DNA of 64,000 nucleotides. Origin: Devosia sp. ZB163. Lineage in GTDB: Bacteria; Pseudomonadota; Alphaproteobacteria; Rhizobiales; Devosiaceae. The position numbers were made by a program, and so were the translations under genes. Under the pieces are notes generated by a model that did not search any database, had not been told where the DNA came from, and saw only the letters and a program-made list of their open reading frames with translations. Positions 1 to 7,917 of this stretch are shown in pieces (position 1 is the first letter of the stretch; each line of letters begins with the position of its first letter). Location of the stretch: contig NZ_JAQRMY010000001.1 of the NCBI RefSeq assembly GCF_028613635.1, positions 1,034,331-1,098,330 on the forward strand, in the 5' to 3' direction.

Positions 1-768
1 GCCCGTCGCCGGCCGTCTGTTCGCCCTCGGCCCGCAGCGCATTGACGCCGCCCAGTCCGATCCCGAGGAACACCGCGTCATGCGTACCCATCAGGCCGTC
101 GAGCGTCAGGTCCCCGCCAAGCCGCTGGCCCAGTGAGATCTCGATGCCGCCGATGGCGGTGACATAGTCCACTTCCGCCTGCGCGAAGCCGTCGGGTGTC
201 TTGTAGCTGGCGATGCCATATTCATTGAGCCCGCCTGCCTTGGGCCGCGCGTCATAGATGACGACGTCGTGCCCGTGCATGGAGAGCCGGTGCGCCGCGG
301 CGAGGCCGGCCGGGCCGGCGCCGACGACGGCGACCGTCTTGCCGCTCGAGGGCGCGCGCGTGAAGAACTGCGCGTTCTCCTCCATGGCGATATCGGTGGC
401 GTAGCGCTGGAGCTGGCCGATCTTGACCGGCTTGCCCTCCGCCTCCTCGCGCACGCAGGCCTCTTCGCACAGCTGCTCGGTGGGGCAGACGCGGGCGCAC
501 ATGCCGCCCAGGATGTTCTGCTCGAAGATCGTCTCGGCCGCGCCCAGCGGATTGTCCGTCGAGATCTCCCGGATGAACAGCGGGATATCGATCGATGTCG
601 GGCACGCGTTCATGCACGGCGCATCGAAACAGAAATAGCATCGGTCGGCTTCGACGAATGCTTCGTGCTTGTCGAGCGGTGGATGCAGGTCCGAAAAATT
701 GCGTGCGTACTGCCCCGGCTCGAGCCGGCCCGCCGAAATGCCGTTCTTGAGCATACCCTCGCTCATCG
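1..768 (-). CDS. preT: NAD-dependent dihydropyrimidine dehydrogenase subunit PreT-like (3' end outside window)
   Basis: This is the first 256 codons of an FAD/NAD and Fe-S oxidoreductase that runs off the window. I read it from the reverse strand. It starts at an ATG (768) with AGGGAG and AAGGAG purine runs upstream. Residues 43-104 form a cysteine-rich ferredoxin-like domain (C43, C46, C51, C55, C90, C94, C100, C104), as in the N-terminus of GltD/PreT/DPYD. A Rossmann dinucleotide motif GAGPAGLAAA lies near 149-158. In this family PreT with PreA reduces uracil or thymine to the dihydro form, starting reductive pyrimidine catabolism. A small glutamate synthase subunit has the same fold, so the family is sure and the substrate less so. 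A RutR-like operator 58 bp upstream supports the pyrimidine role. Confidence 0.8.
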
Positions 769-825
769 ACAGCTCCCTCTCTCCTTAGAGCCATTCCAGG
801 TTGGACGCTAACGCAGCGCCGAAAT

Positions 826-841
826 TTTATCAATTGGTCAA
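826..841. promoter_or_regulatory. RutR-like operator upstream of preT
   Basis: The 16-mer TTTATCAATTGGTCAA matches the palindrome TTGACCAATTGGTCAA at 14 of 16 positions; the right half is perfect. It lies 58 bp upstream of the preT-like start. TTGACCAnnTGGTCAA is the known binding palindrome of E. coli RutR, a TetR-family pyrimidine sensor. Two further copies occur at 57579 and 62643. The rest of the roughly 450 bp between preT and the rlpA-like gene shows no gene that I can support. Confidence 0.65.
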
Positions 842-1222
842 AAATAGGAAAGTTGTGCCGGCCGGCGAGGTCCCGTTTCGGGGCCAAAAGGACCCGGAGG
901 AGGCTGTTTTCGTCGCTCCGGATACGCCGGAAAGAGGGGATTTCACGCAATATCCGGCCCATTGTGGCCACATTTGCCCCGCGCGCCGGCGTCTGGCGCT
1001 GAGGCACGTACCCATCGGGTGAAAGAATGTCGCACCCGCCTATCCCTTATGGAGTCTTGGTTAACGCCGGACAAGTTTCTGGAATGTCGCGGAAAAATCT
1101 AACGATCTGGGTAAGGACTACTGATGCATTTACGCAACGGTTGCATTTGCAGGGGCCGTATTCAGATTCGGTTCATATTCTCGCCACACCACCAGAGCCT
1201 TCTCCCGCCGTGTTAAACAAGC

Positions 1223-1591
1223 GTGAGTAGTCCAAGGTTGAATAAGAAGATTGTTGCGGTCGCCGCCCTGGTGGCAGGTCTTGCGTTCTCTGTCACCGGT
1301 GCGATGGCTCAATGCGGTGGTGCGTCCTGGTACGGTCCGGGATTCCACGGCAAGAAGACGGCTTCGGGCGAGCAGTTCAACCAGAATGCCATGACTGCGG
1401 CCCACAAGAGTCTTCCCCTCGGCAGCGTCGTGAAGGTCACGAACCAGCGTACGGGGAAGTCCATCCAGGTCACGATCAACGATCGTGGTCCCTTCGTTAA
1501 GGGCCGTATCATCGACCTCTCCAAGGCGGCCGCCGCCAAGCTCGGCACCGAGCAATCGGGTGTGGGCAGCGTGTGCATCGCCAAGCTCTGA
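1223..1591 (+). CDS. RlpA-like double-psi beta-barrel protein, exported
   Basis: A 122-residue protein with a signal peptide ending near AMAQ (about residue 29), followed by a single RlpA/DPBB domain. Landmarks are ASWYGPGFHGKKTASGE near 34-50, the H61-K-S-L-P-L-G segment and INDRGPF near 85-91. RlpA proteins act in the periplasm or outer membrane on denuded septal peptidoglycan. This one has no SPOR domain and no lipobox cysteine, so it is a minimal secreted form. I use the GTG at 1223. A TTG at 1238 in the same frame would give a shorter N-terminus, but the nearest purine run abuts it, so the start is uncertain. A strong terminator follows and the gene is probably monocistronic. Confidence 0.85.
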   Translation: MSSPRLNKKIVAVAALVAGLAFSVTGAMAQCGGASWYGPGFHGKKTASGEQFNQNAMTAAHKSLPLGSVVKVTNQRTGKSIQVTINDRGPFVKGRIIDLSKAAAAKLGTEQSGVGSVCIAKL

Positions 1592-1635
1592 CCTTGTCGG
1601 AACACGTTCCGGCACAGCTGTCAGGCACAAAGATC

Positions 1636-1669
1636 AAGGGGCCGCTCCGGGGAAATGGGGCGGCCCCTT
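1636..1669 (+). terminator. Rho-independent terminator after the rlpA-like gene
   Basis: A perfect 10-bp stem, AAGGGGCCGC (1636-1645) pairing with GCGGCCCCTT (1660-1669), encloses a 14-nt loop. A pyrimidine-rich TCCGTTTCC stretch follows. It lies 45 bp past the rlpA-like stop codon. Confidence 0.8.
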
Positions 1670-1772
1670 TCCGTTTCCGAAAGGTTAACGCCGGACGGCC
1701 TCAGAGGTCGTTGGCGGCGTTCAGTTCCTTGGGCGTCAGCCCGTCGCCCTCGGGATCGAGCGGGCTGAGGGG

Positions 1773-1916
1773 CTAGAGGCCGATCTGCGCCTCGATATCG
1801 ACCGCCAGCTTGGTGAGGTCGAGATCGGCGACCTTCTCGACCTTCTGGCGGGCAAGCGCATGTTTCAGCGCTTCCTCGATCTGCTGGGCCCGCAGGCTCT
1901 CGTCATCCGTTGCCAT
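1773..1916 (-). CDS. Small hypothetical protein (47 aa)
   Basis: A 47-residue acidic soluble protein starting MATDDESLRAQQ, with a predicted helical body (QQIEEALKHALARQKVEKV) and no recognised domain. The ATG at 1916 lies inside the last codons of the 49-aa membrane gene upstream (stop 1903-1905), so the two look translationally coupled. A longer reading to 2015 exists, but it would lie over that gene and has shadow-like composition, so I reject it. I do not recognise the family. Confidence 0.55.
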   Translation of the reverse strand: MATDDESLRAQQIEEALKHALARQKVEKVADLDLTKLAVDIEAQIGL

Positions 1917-2052
1917 CGATCTTGATCCCCCCTTCGTCGACGCGGATCTCAAGCGCCGGTCGCTGCGACTCCTGGTAGGCGATGTAAACGCCGAAGCCGA
2001 CGGCAATGGCGGCAAGCGCCGCGATTACGAGATAGAGCGAACTTCTGGTCAT
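1903..2052 (-). CDS. Small single-pass membrane protein (49 aa)
   Basis: A 49-residue protein with one hydrophobic helix near residues 5-23 (YLVIAALAAIAVGFGVYIAY) and a short charged C-terminal tail containing IRVDEGGIKIDGNG. I choose the ATG at 2052 because it puts the helix at the N-terminus; an upstream in-frame start at 2088 adds only polar residues. It lies 57 bp downstream of phnN in the same direction and overlaps the next 47-aa gene by 14 bp. The three may share a transcript, but nothing ties the small genes to phosphonate use. Function unknown. Confidence 0.5.
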   Translation of the reverse strand: MTRSSLYLVIAALAAIAVGFGVYIAYQESQRPALEIRVDEGGIKIDGNG

Positions 2053-2109
2053 GCCGGACCCTTTGTCTGACGCTGTTCGAAGGAGCAACGCGACACCGGC
2101 GGGAAAAGT

Positions 2110-2664
2110 TCACCCCGCGATGGACTTGAGGGCTCCGACGAACCGGCGCACGCCGGCATCGAGGTCGGTGGAATTGTCGATGACGATGGGGTCGACCCCA
2201 TCCGGCACCGGCGCACCTTCGCGCGCCAGCCGGGCCGACACTTCCGCGGCTGTCTCTCGCCCGCGGCCGGCAAGCCGCTCCGCCCGGATCTCGGGCCGGG
2301 CCGTCACCAGCAGCACGTGACAGGCGGGGTATTTCTCGATCGCCCGCTCGACCACCCGGCGCGAGGTATTCACCACCACGACGCGCCCGGCGACCATGGC
2401 GGCATCGATCGCGGCCGGCACGCCGTAGCAGAGCCCGTGCGCCTCCCAGTCGAGGGCATAGGCGCCGCGCTGCTTCTGCCGGTTGAACTCGCTCACATCG
2501 ACGCTGTCGTGGTCTTCGAGCTCGACCATGGCGGCGCGCGTCACCACCCGGCGCGGGAAGTTGAAGCGCCCGTCGCCGGCCAATGCCGCCTTCGCCGCGC
2601 CGATCAGCGTATCCTTGCCGGCGCCCGACGGTCCGACGACGAGGACAAGGGCACCGGTTGCCAT
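2110..2664 (-). CDS. phnN: Ribose 1,5-bisphosphate phosphokinase PhnN
   Basis: A 184-residue P-loop kinase of the guanylate-kinase fold; residues 11-19 are GPSGAGKDT (Walker A). PhnN phosphorylates ribose 1,5-bisphosphate with ATP to make PRPP, the last step that returns the C-P lyase product to nucleotide metabolism. The length matches the family. Its ATG overlaps the phnM stop codon (ATGA), so it is translationally coupled to phnM. The core C-P lyase genes phnGHIJKL are not visible here and should lie elsewhere if the pathway is complete. Confidence 0.93.
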   Translation of the reverse strand: MATGALVLVVGPSGAGKDTLIGAAKAALAGDGRFNFPRRVVTRAAMVELEDHDSVDVSEFNRQKQRGAYALDWEAHGLCYGVPAAIDAAMVAGRVVVVNTSRRVVERAIEKYPACHVLLVTARPEIRAERLAGRGRETAAEVSARLAREGAPVPDGVDPIVIDNSTDLDAGVRRFVGALKSIAG

Positions 2665-3800
2665 CAGCTGACCCGCTTGCCCTGCCGCCACACCGAGCGC
2701 ACCACCGGCACCGGATCGGTCCGCCGCACCCGCACGAGGTCCGCGCGCTTGCCGACGGCGATCTCGCCGCGATCGTTGAGATGCGCCGCCGCTGCGGGCC
2801 GCGCCGTCACCATCCCCACCGATTGCGGTAGGGTGATCGTGTCGGCCACCTCCGGCAGCAGGAACGCCGCGTACATCAGCGAGAACGGCACATAGTCCGA
2901 GCTCAGCACGTCGAGCACGCCGGCCTTGGCCAGTTCCGCCGCCGAGATATTGCCGTTGTGCGACTTGCCGCGCACGACGTTCGGCGCGCCCATCAGCACC
3001 GCCATGCCGGCCTCGTGGCAGGCGCGCGCGGCTTCCATGGTGGTGGGGAACTCGGCGATCGCCATGCCGTCCCGCACTGCCTCGTCGACATGCTCGACCG
3101 TCGCGTCGTCGTGGCTGGCGAAAGCCAGCCCGATCTCGCGGCCGCGCTTCAGGATCGCCGCGCGGTTCTTGTCGGCGTACTTGTCGCGCTCGGCCTGCCG
3201 GTCGGCGATGTACTTCGCCATCTCGGCGTCCGACAGGCGCAGCTTCTTCTGGTAATAGGCGATGTAGTGGTCGAGCGTCGTGTACTGCCGCGCGCCCGGC
3301 GTGTGGTCCATCAGCGAGGCGAGCCCGACGATCGGGTTGCTGCAATTGTCCTCGAAATGCTGCGCGACGTCCGGCGTCGCCAGCTCGCAGCGGAGGTGGA
3401 TGTGGTGGTCGGCCCTCAGCCGGTCGTCCGCATCCGCCTCGGCCACCGCCTCGACCATGGCGCGCACGTCGGCAGTGATGTCGCCCACTTCCGGGTCCGA
3501 ACCGATCCGCACCGCATCGAACACCGTGGTGATGCCGGCGCCGGCGACCTGTGCGTCGTGGCTCTGCAGCGCCGCGATGGCGTTCCAGGTCACCCCCGGC
3601 CGCGGCCGGTAATGGTTCTCGAAATGGTCGGTGTGGAGTTCCACGAGGCCCGGGATGACATAGTCGCCCTCGACGTCCTCGCCGGCGCGCACGGCGCCCG
3701 TATCGATGGCCGCGATCACCCCGTCGCGGATCAGCACCGAACCGGTCACCACCTCGTCGCCGAGAACGATACGAGCGTTAGCGAGCGCGAATTCGCTCAT
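2664..3800 (-). CDS. phnM: Alpha-D-ribose 1-methylphosphonate 5-triphosphate diphosphatase PhnM
   Basis: A 378-residue amidohydrolase-superfamily enzyme. The metal-binding motif HTDHFENH begins at H56, with H59 and H63 following. PhnM releases pyrophosphate from alpha-D-ribose 1-methylphosphonate 5-triphosphate, producing the substrate of the C-P lyase core. Its start overlaps the DUF1045 gene upstream by 23 bp, and its stop overlaps phnN. Length and motifs are typical of the family, and the gene looks intact. Confidence 0.95.
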   Translation of the reverse strand: MSEFALANARIVLGDEVVTGSVLIRDGVIAAIDTGAVRAGEDVEGDYVIPGLVELHTDHFENHYRPRPGVTWNAIAALQSHDAQVAGAGITTVFDAVRIGSDPEVGDITADVRAMVEAVAEADADDRLRADHHIHLRCELATPDVAQHFEDNCSNPIVGLASLMDHTPGARQYTTLDHYIAYYQKKLRLSDAEMAKYIADRQAERDKYADKNRAAILKRGREIGLAFASHDDATVEHVDEAVRDGMAIAEFPTTMEAARACHEAGMAVLMGAPNVVRGKSHNGNISAAELAKAGVLDVLSSDYVPFSLMYAAFLLPEVADTITLPQSVGMVTARPAAAAHLNDRGEIAVGKRADLVRVRRTDPVPVVRSVWRQGKRVS

Positions 3801-4500
3801 CGGCGGCCTCCCCAGTGAGAATGAAATCGTCGAGGCGCACGAACGGCGCCCCCGGCTCGGGCTCGTGGAACAGCACGAGCCGGTCGAGCATCAGCTCAGC
3901 CCCGGCCAGCGCTCCGAAATGCCTGGCCGCGGCGGCCCGGTAGGGCTCGCGCTCCACTTCCGGCAGCCGGTCGGTCAGCGTCATGTGCAGGCGGAACTGC
4001 TCGAACACATAGGGGTAGCCGAAGCGGTCGATGAGCTCGACCTGCCGCTCGGTGAGATGTCCGCCCTTGAGGCGCCGCTCGCGCTCCGCGGCACTGACTG
4101 CCGCGCGGAACGGCTCGAACGCCTCGACCACGTCGGCGGCGAAGTCGGTCAGCGCCGCCGTCTGGTCGGCCGGAATGAGGGCAAGGAAGCCGTCGATCAG
4201 CGCCAGCGTCACCTGTCCGATCGCGACAGGCTCCATCATGCTGGCAAAGTCGGCGAGGGCGTCCTCCAGCTCGGCCCGGGTCTTGCCCGTGGCGAGCGGC
4301 ATGGGCTGCTTGATGGTGGCATGGAAGCCATAGCGGCGGGCCGACACCGAGCGCGCCGCCAGGTCCTCGCGCGCAACGCCGCCCACCGGCGTCTCGAAGG
4401 TCGCCCCGGTCAGCGGGTCGCGCCCCAGCCATTCGGCCGCCTTGGTCCAGAGTGGATGGTCCGCGGCGGGCGCGTAGTAGATGGCGAAGCGTTCGGGCAT
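3778..4500 (-). CDS. DUF1045 phosphonate-operon protein, 2H phosphoesterase-like
   Basis: A 240-residue protein of the DUF1045/phosphonate-metabolism family (TIGR03223). I see two HxT motifs, H60-A-T62 in GFHATIKQP and H172-M-T174 in LHMTLTDRL. This pair is the signature of 2H phosphoesterases, which open cyclic or 2',3'-type phosphodiesters. The gene heads the operon and overlaps phnM. In E. coli, PhnP opens 5-phosphoribosyl 1,2-cyclic phosphate between the lyase and PhnN. No phnP is seen here, so this protein is a candidate for that step (inference). A Pho-box-like repeat lies 47 bp upstream. Confidence 0.85.
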   Translation of the reverse strand: MPERFAIYYAPAADHPLWTKAAEWLGRDPLTGATFETPVGGVAREDLAARSVSARRYGFHATIKQPMPLATGKTRAELEDALADFASMMEPVAIGQVTLALIDGFLALIPADQTAALTDFAADVVEAFEPFRAAVSAAERERRLKGGHLTERQVELIDRFGYPYVFEQFRLHMTLTDRLPEVEREPYRAAAARHFGALAGAELMLDRLVLFHEPEPGAPFVRLDDFILTGEAADERIRAR

Positions 4501-4546
4501 GGCGAACCGGTCTGAGGCGGGAACGGCGGCTGACTAGCCTTGTTCG

Positions 4547-4564
4547 ATGTCAGTTTTTTGTCAG
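4547..4564 (+). promoter_or_regulatory. Pho-box-like direct repeat upstream of the phn operon
   Basis: ATGTCAG (4547-4553), TTTT, TTGTCAG (4558-4564): two 7-bp repeats at 11-bp period with a T-rich spacer, resembling the PhoB box (CTGTCAT, 4 bp, CTGTCAT). It lies 47 bp upstream of the DUF1045 start, where phosphate control is expected. The repeat reads on the strand opposite to the operon, which is unusual, so the call is tentative. Confidence 0.4.
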
Positions 4565-4590
4565 TCCGGCAAGCGGGCCTCTTGGCGGTG

Positions 4591-5070
4591 TCAGATGGTC
4601 CGCGCCGTGCAGGACGCGGCGTTGTCCGCCGTGCCGCTCAGCACGTTGTCGGCCACCAGCGTCTCGCCCGCGCCCAGGGGGCCGAGCAGGGCGAAGAAGC
4701 CGCGCTGGCCGGGCAACTGCCACTTGATGCGCGTGCCGGGCGGCAGGTCCTCGGCGCCTTCGTTGACGACCACGATCGCTCCCGGCTTGTCGGCGACGGC
4801 GCACGACAGCGCGGCCTGCGGGCCGAAATGGCGGGTCTGCAGGGTAGGGCCTTTGTCGAACGGCCATTCCGAAGGGCCGTCGCCCTTGGACGATGGGCCC
4901 GCCGCAGGGGTGTCTTCCTGCGCCGGCCCGGTGTCGGAAGGGTTGTCCGTGGACGGCAGCCCGCCCTCGGGTTGCCCCGGAATGATGGGTTCGACTTCGG
5001 CGGCATATCCCGCCGGCAGAAGCAGAAGTGTCGCAAGCATCGCGCCCGCGAGGGGACGAAGTCTTTTCAT
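4591..5070 (-). CDS. Exported hypothetical protein (159 aa)
   Basis: The N-terminus MKRLRPLAGAMLATLLLLPA is a clear signal peptide ending near GYAAE (about residue 25). A Pro/Gly/Asp-rich linker to about residue 75 follows, then a small domain containing the cysteine pair in LSCAVAD and ASCTART. These cysteines may form a disulphide. An in-frame extension to 5193 exists, but it would bury the signal peptide, so the ATG at 5070 is preferred. I do not recognise the family. It runs divergent from the glycerate kinase gene across about 300 bp. Confidence 0.7.
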   Translation of the reverse strand: MKRLRPLAGAMLATLLLLPAGYAAEVEPIIPGQPEGGLPSTDNPSDTGPAQEDTPAAGPSSKGDGPSEWPFDKGPTLQTRHFGPQAALSCAVADKPGAIVVVNEGAEDLPPGTRIKWQLPGQRGFFALLGPLGAGETLVADNVLSGTADNAASCTARTI

Positions 5071-5226
5071 CGTGTTTCCTGGCGTGAGGCCAATCGGTCG
5101 CGTCCACGACCGAGCCCGACTATGTCTGTGCATTGTTTGCCCGGCAACTACCCCATCGCGATTGAACCCCGACTGATCCATCCGTTTAGCCACCGTTCAG
5201 CCGATCACAGGGTTAACGTTGCGTAC

Positions 5227-5242
5227 CGGTCACAGCTGACCG
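5227..5242. promoter_or_regulatory. Inverted repeat in a divergent intergenic region
   Basis: CGGTCA-CAGC-TGACCG, a perfect 6-bp inverted repeat with a 4-bp centre, lies in the roughly 300-bp gap between the exported protein gene (start 5070) and the glycerate kinase gene (start 5369). It could be an operator, but no other copy or regulator was seen. I see no gene in this gap. Confidence 0.25.
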
Positions 5243-5368
5243 CTAAGTTGCTTGCCGATATGGGTATTTCCCGCCGTAGCGCAAGCAGCTCGCACCTTGG
5301 TGAAGCGCCCGCCCGGCTTGCGCGCCGCATCCGCCCCCGCCAATATGCCTCCAACCGGGGCTGATTTC

Positions 5369-6625
5369 ATGGATCGCGAACTTCTCGAACGGCTCTTCCA
5401 CCGCGCGGTGGATGCAGCCCAGCCGCAGCACGCCATCGCTGCCAACCTGCCCGATCCGCCCAGCGGCCGCACCATCGTGATCGGCGCCGGCAAGGCCTCG
5501 GCCCAGATGGCGCAGGCCTTCGAGAAGGCCTGGCCCCATGCGATCGACAGGGGCCTGGTGGTCACCCGCTACGGCTATGCCGTCCCCTGCGAGCGCATCG
5601 AGATCGTCGAGGCCGCCCACCCGGTCCCCGATATCGCCGGCTACCTCGCCGCCCGCCGGCTGATGGAGACCGTCTCGGGCCTCAGCCATGACGATCTGGT
5701 CGTGGCGCTGATCTCGGGCGGCGGCTCCGCCCTCCTGCCGCGACCCGCCCCGGGCCTCAGCTTCGAGGACGAGCAGGAGGTCAACCAGATCCTCCTCGCC
5801 TCCGGCGCGCCGATTTCGGTCATGAACGTCATCCGCAACGAGCTGAGCGCCATCAAGGGCGGCCGCCTCGCCGCCATGGCCGCCCCGGCGCGGGTGGCGA
5901 CGCTGATCGTCTCCGACATTCCCGGCGACGATCCCTCGCTCGTCGCCTCCGGCCCCACCGTGCCCATGGCCTCGAGCCGCGCCGAGGCACGGCACCTTGC
6001 CGTGCTCCACAAGCTGAAGCTCCCGCAGGCGGCCGAAGACCTGATTGCATCGGAAGAGAACCGCGCGCCCTCGCCGGGCGACCCGCGCTTCGCCCACAAC
6101 ACCGTGCGCATCGTCGCCTCCGCCGCCCTCTCGCTCGACGCCGCCGCCGCCGAGGCGCAAGCAGCCGGCCTCACCCCGCACATCCTCTCCGATGCCATCG
6201 AAGGCGAAGCCCGCGACGTGGCGGGCGTGCTTGCGGCCCTCGCCCGTGAGGTCAGGGCGCGCAACCGCCCCTTCACCCGGCCCACCGTCCTGCTGTCGGG
6301 CGGCGAAACCACCGTCACCATCCGTGGCACTGGCCGAGGCGGCCGCAACGCCGAGTTCCTCCTCGCCTTCGCCATCGCCATCGACGGCATCGAGGGCATT
6401 ACCGCGCTCGCCGCCGACACCGACGGCATCGACGGCGCCGGCGACAATGCCGGTGCGATCTGCGATGGCGCCACGGCCTCGCGCCTCCGCGCCGCCGGCA
6501 TCGACCCGCGTGCCGCACTCGCCAACAACGACGCCTACAACGCCTTCCGCGCCATCGGCGGGCTGTTCGTCACCGGCCCCACCGGCACCAACGTCAACGA
6601 CTTCCGCGCCATCATCGTCCGGTAG
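5369..6625 (+). CDS. Glycerate 2-kinase / TtuD-type (DUF4147 + MOFRL)
   Basis: A 418-residue enzyme of the class II glycerate kinase (GckA/TtuD) family. The N-terminal DUF4147 domain carries IGAGKASAQMA near 36-46 and the Gly-rich VALISGGGSALLP loop. The C-terminal MOFRL domain includes LSGGETTVTIRG and GRGGRNAEFLLA. Family members phosphorylate D-glycerate at C2 with ATP; older annotations call them hydroxypyruvate reductase TtuD. I chose the ATG at 5369 (MDREL) over one at 5345 because it fits the family N-terminus; both are in frame. It stands alone, with no other glycolate or tartronate genes adjacent. Confidence 0.88.
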   Translation: MDRELLERLFHRAVDAAQPQHAIAANLPDPPSGRTIVIGAGKASAQMAQAFEKAWPHAIDRGLVVTRYGYAVPCERIEIVEAAHPVPDIAGYLAARRLMETVSGLSHDDLVVALISGGGSALLPRPAPGLSFEDEQEVNQILLASGAPISVMNVIRNELSAIKGGRLAAMAAPARVATLIVSDIPGDDPSLVASGPTVPMASSRAEARHLAVLHKLKLPQAAEDLIASEENRAPSPGDPRFAHNTVRIVASAALSLDAAAAEAQAAGLTPHILSDAIEGEARDVAGVLAALAREVRARNRPFTRPTVLLSGGETTVTIRGTGRGGRNAEFLLAFAIAIDGIEGITALAADTDGIDGAGDNAGAICDGATASRLRAAGIDPRAALANNDAYNAFRAIGGLFVTGPTGTNVNDFRAIIVR

Positions 6626-6652
6626 CGACGAGCTTGGATCCCCGTGGAGAGG

Positions 6653-6853
6653 TCACTCCTCGACCCACGAGTCGAACTCGCCGTCCTTGCGCAGTCGCGC
6701 CACCATGAAGCCGCCGCGCTCGCGCGGGCGCACCTCATAGTCGTACTGGCGGCCGTCCATCGCGCGCTGGATGTTTGCCGCGCTCTCGGCGCTCTCGGCC
6801 GTGGCGTAAACCTGCGGCACGCTGCCGCCTTCGGAAACGAATGCCCGTGACAT
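6653..6853 (-). CDS. Small hypothetical protein (66 aa)
   Basis: A 66-residue soluble, charged protein with no signal peptide or membrane segment. It ends in a DGEFDSWVEE tail after a basic stretch (EVRPRERGGFMVARLRK). It lies between two plus-strand genes on the opposite strand. Its composition is balanced rather than the Arg/Ala/Gly-rich pattern of antisense shadows in this DNA, which supports it as real. Family and function are not recognised. Confidence 0.5.
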   Translation of the reverse strand: MSRAFVSEGGSVPQVYATAESAESAANIQRAMDGRQYDYEVRPRERGGFMVARLRKDGEFDSWVEE

Positions 6854-6978
6854 GGCGCTTCTCCTCGCCCGCCAGCATACACCCGCCTTAGCCAGCCGGA
6901 CGAATTTCCTTGGCCGCGCGCTTCCTTTTCCGGCCGACTTCCCGTTAAGTGCCGCCCGATTTCAGGGAGACCCCTCGC

Positions 6979-7917
6979 ATGGCCAAGAAGAAGATCGCCG
7001 TCATCGGCATCGGCAAGATCGCTCAGGATCAGCACCTGCCGGTGATCGACAAGAGCCCGGATTTCGAGCTCGCGGCCTGCGTCTCGACCCGCGGCGTCGG
7101 CCATCGCGACGTGCCGGTCTTCAAGACCCCGGCCGAACTCTACAAGGCCATGCCCGAGGTCAAGCTCGTCTCCATCTGCACCCCGCCGGGCGTCCGCCAC
7201 GCCTATGTCCGCGAGGCCATCGATGCCGGCAAGGACGTGCTGCTCGAAAAGCCCCCGACCCCGACCATCACCGAGTTCGAGGACCTCGTCACCTATGGCG
7301 AGAAGAAGGGCCGCGTCCTCTACCAGACCTGGCACAGCCGCTATAACGCCGCTGTCGATGCGGCCCAGCTGATCCTCAAGGACGAGGGCGTCGCGTCGGT
7401 CCGCATCGACTGGCGCGAGAGCGTCCGCAAGTGGCATCCGGGCCAGGAATGGGTGTGGGAGCCGGGCGGCTTCGGCGTCTGCGATCCGGGCATCAACGCC
7501 ATGTCGATCTTCACCAAGATCATGCCGTTCCCCGTCTTCGTCGAGAAAGCCACGCTGAAGTTCCCGGCCAACCGGCAGACCCCGGTCGATGTCGAGATCG
7601 TCTTCAAGTCGGCCCAGAAGCACCGGCCCAAGCTCAGCGCCGGCTTCAACTGGCTCGAGGAGTCGGGCGAGATCTGGACCGTCGCCATCGAGACGAGGAA
7701 GGGCACCCAGCTCAAGCTCGAAAAGGGCGGCACGGTCCTCAAGGTCGACGGCAAGGAAACCGTCGCCAACCCGTCCGAGGAATACGAGGCGATCTACGAG
7801 CGCTTCGCCAAGCTGCTGAAGAAGGGGAAGTCCGAGATGGACGGCTCGCCCCTGCGCCTCATCGGCGATGCGTTCCTGCTCGGCGCCCGCGAGAACGTCG
7901 AGGAGTTCCACTGGTAG
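6979..7917 (+). CDS. Gfo/Idh/MocA oxidoreductase, D-galactose 1-dehydrogenase-like
   Basis: A 312-residue NAD(P)-dependent oxidoreductase. The Rossmann motif VIGIGKIAQDQHLP lies at 8-21, and LLEKPPTPT carries the conserved EKP of the Gfo/Idh/MocA family. The N-terminal IGKIAQDQHLPVI stretch matches proteobacterial D-galactose 1-dehydrogenase (Gal), which oxidises galactose or arabinose to the lactone. AGGGAGA is a ribosome-binding site 8 bp before the ATG at 6979. The cupin and SDR genes downstream on the same strand suggest one sugar or polyol catabolic run, although the gaps (about 107 and 127 bp) leave room for separate promoters. Confidence 0.82.
   Translation: MAKKKIAVIGIGKIAQDQHLPVIDKSPDFELAACVSTRGVGHRDVPVFKTPAELYKAMPEVKLVSICTPPGVRHAYVREAIDAGKDVLLEKPPTPTITEFEDLVTYGEKKGRVLYQTWHSRYNAAVDAAQLILKDEGVASVRIDWRESVRKWHPGQEWVWEPGGFGVCDPGINAMSIFTKIMPFPVFVEKATLKFPANRQTPVDVEIVFKSAQKHRPKLSAGFNWLEESGEIWTVAIETRKGTQLKLEKGGTVLKVDGKETVANPSEEYEAIYERFAKLLKKGKSEMDGSPLRLIGDAFLLGARENVEEFHW

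Noticed and set aside
252-1007. Long antisense reading frames, Arg/Ala/Gly/Pro-rich, throughout the window
   Set aside because: They lie opposite or out of frame with genes that have clear motifs. Their composition is that expected of high-GC shadows, and none shows a recognisable domain.
1060-1696. Short repeated string GGTTAACGCCGGAC before and after the rlpA-like gene
   Set aside because: Only about 14 bp, two copies, no symmetry and no link to a break or mobile element. Chance or shared local composition is enough.
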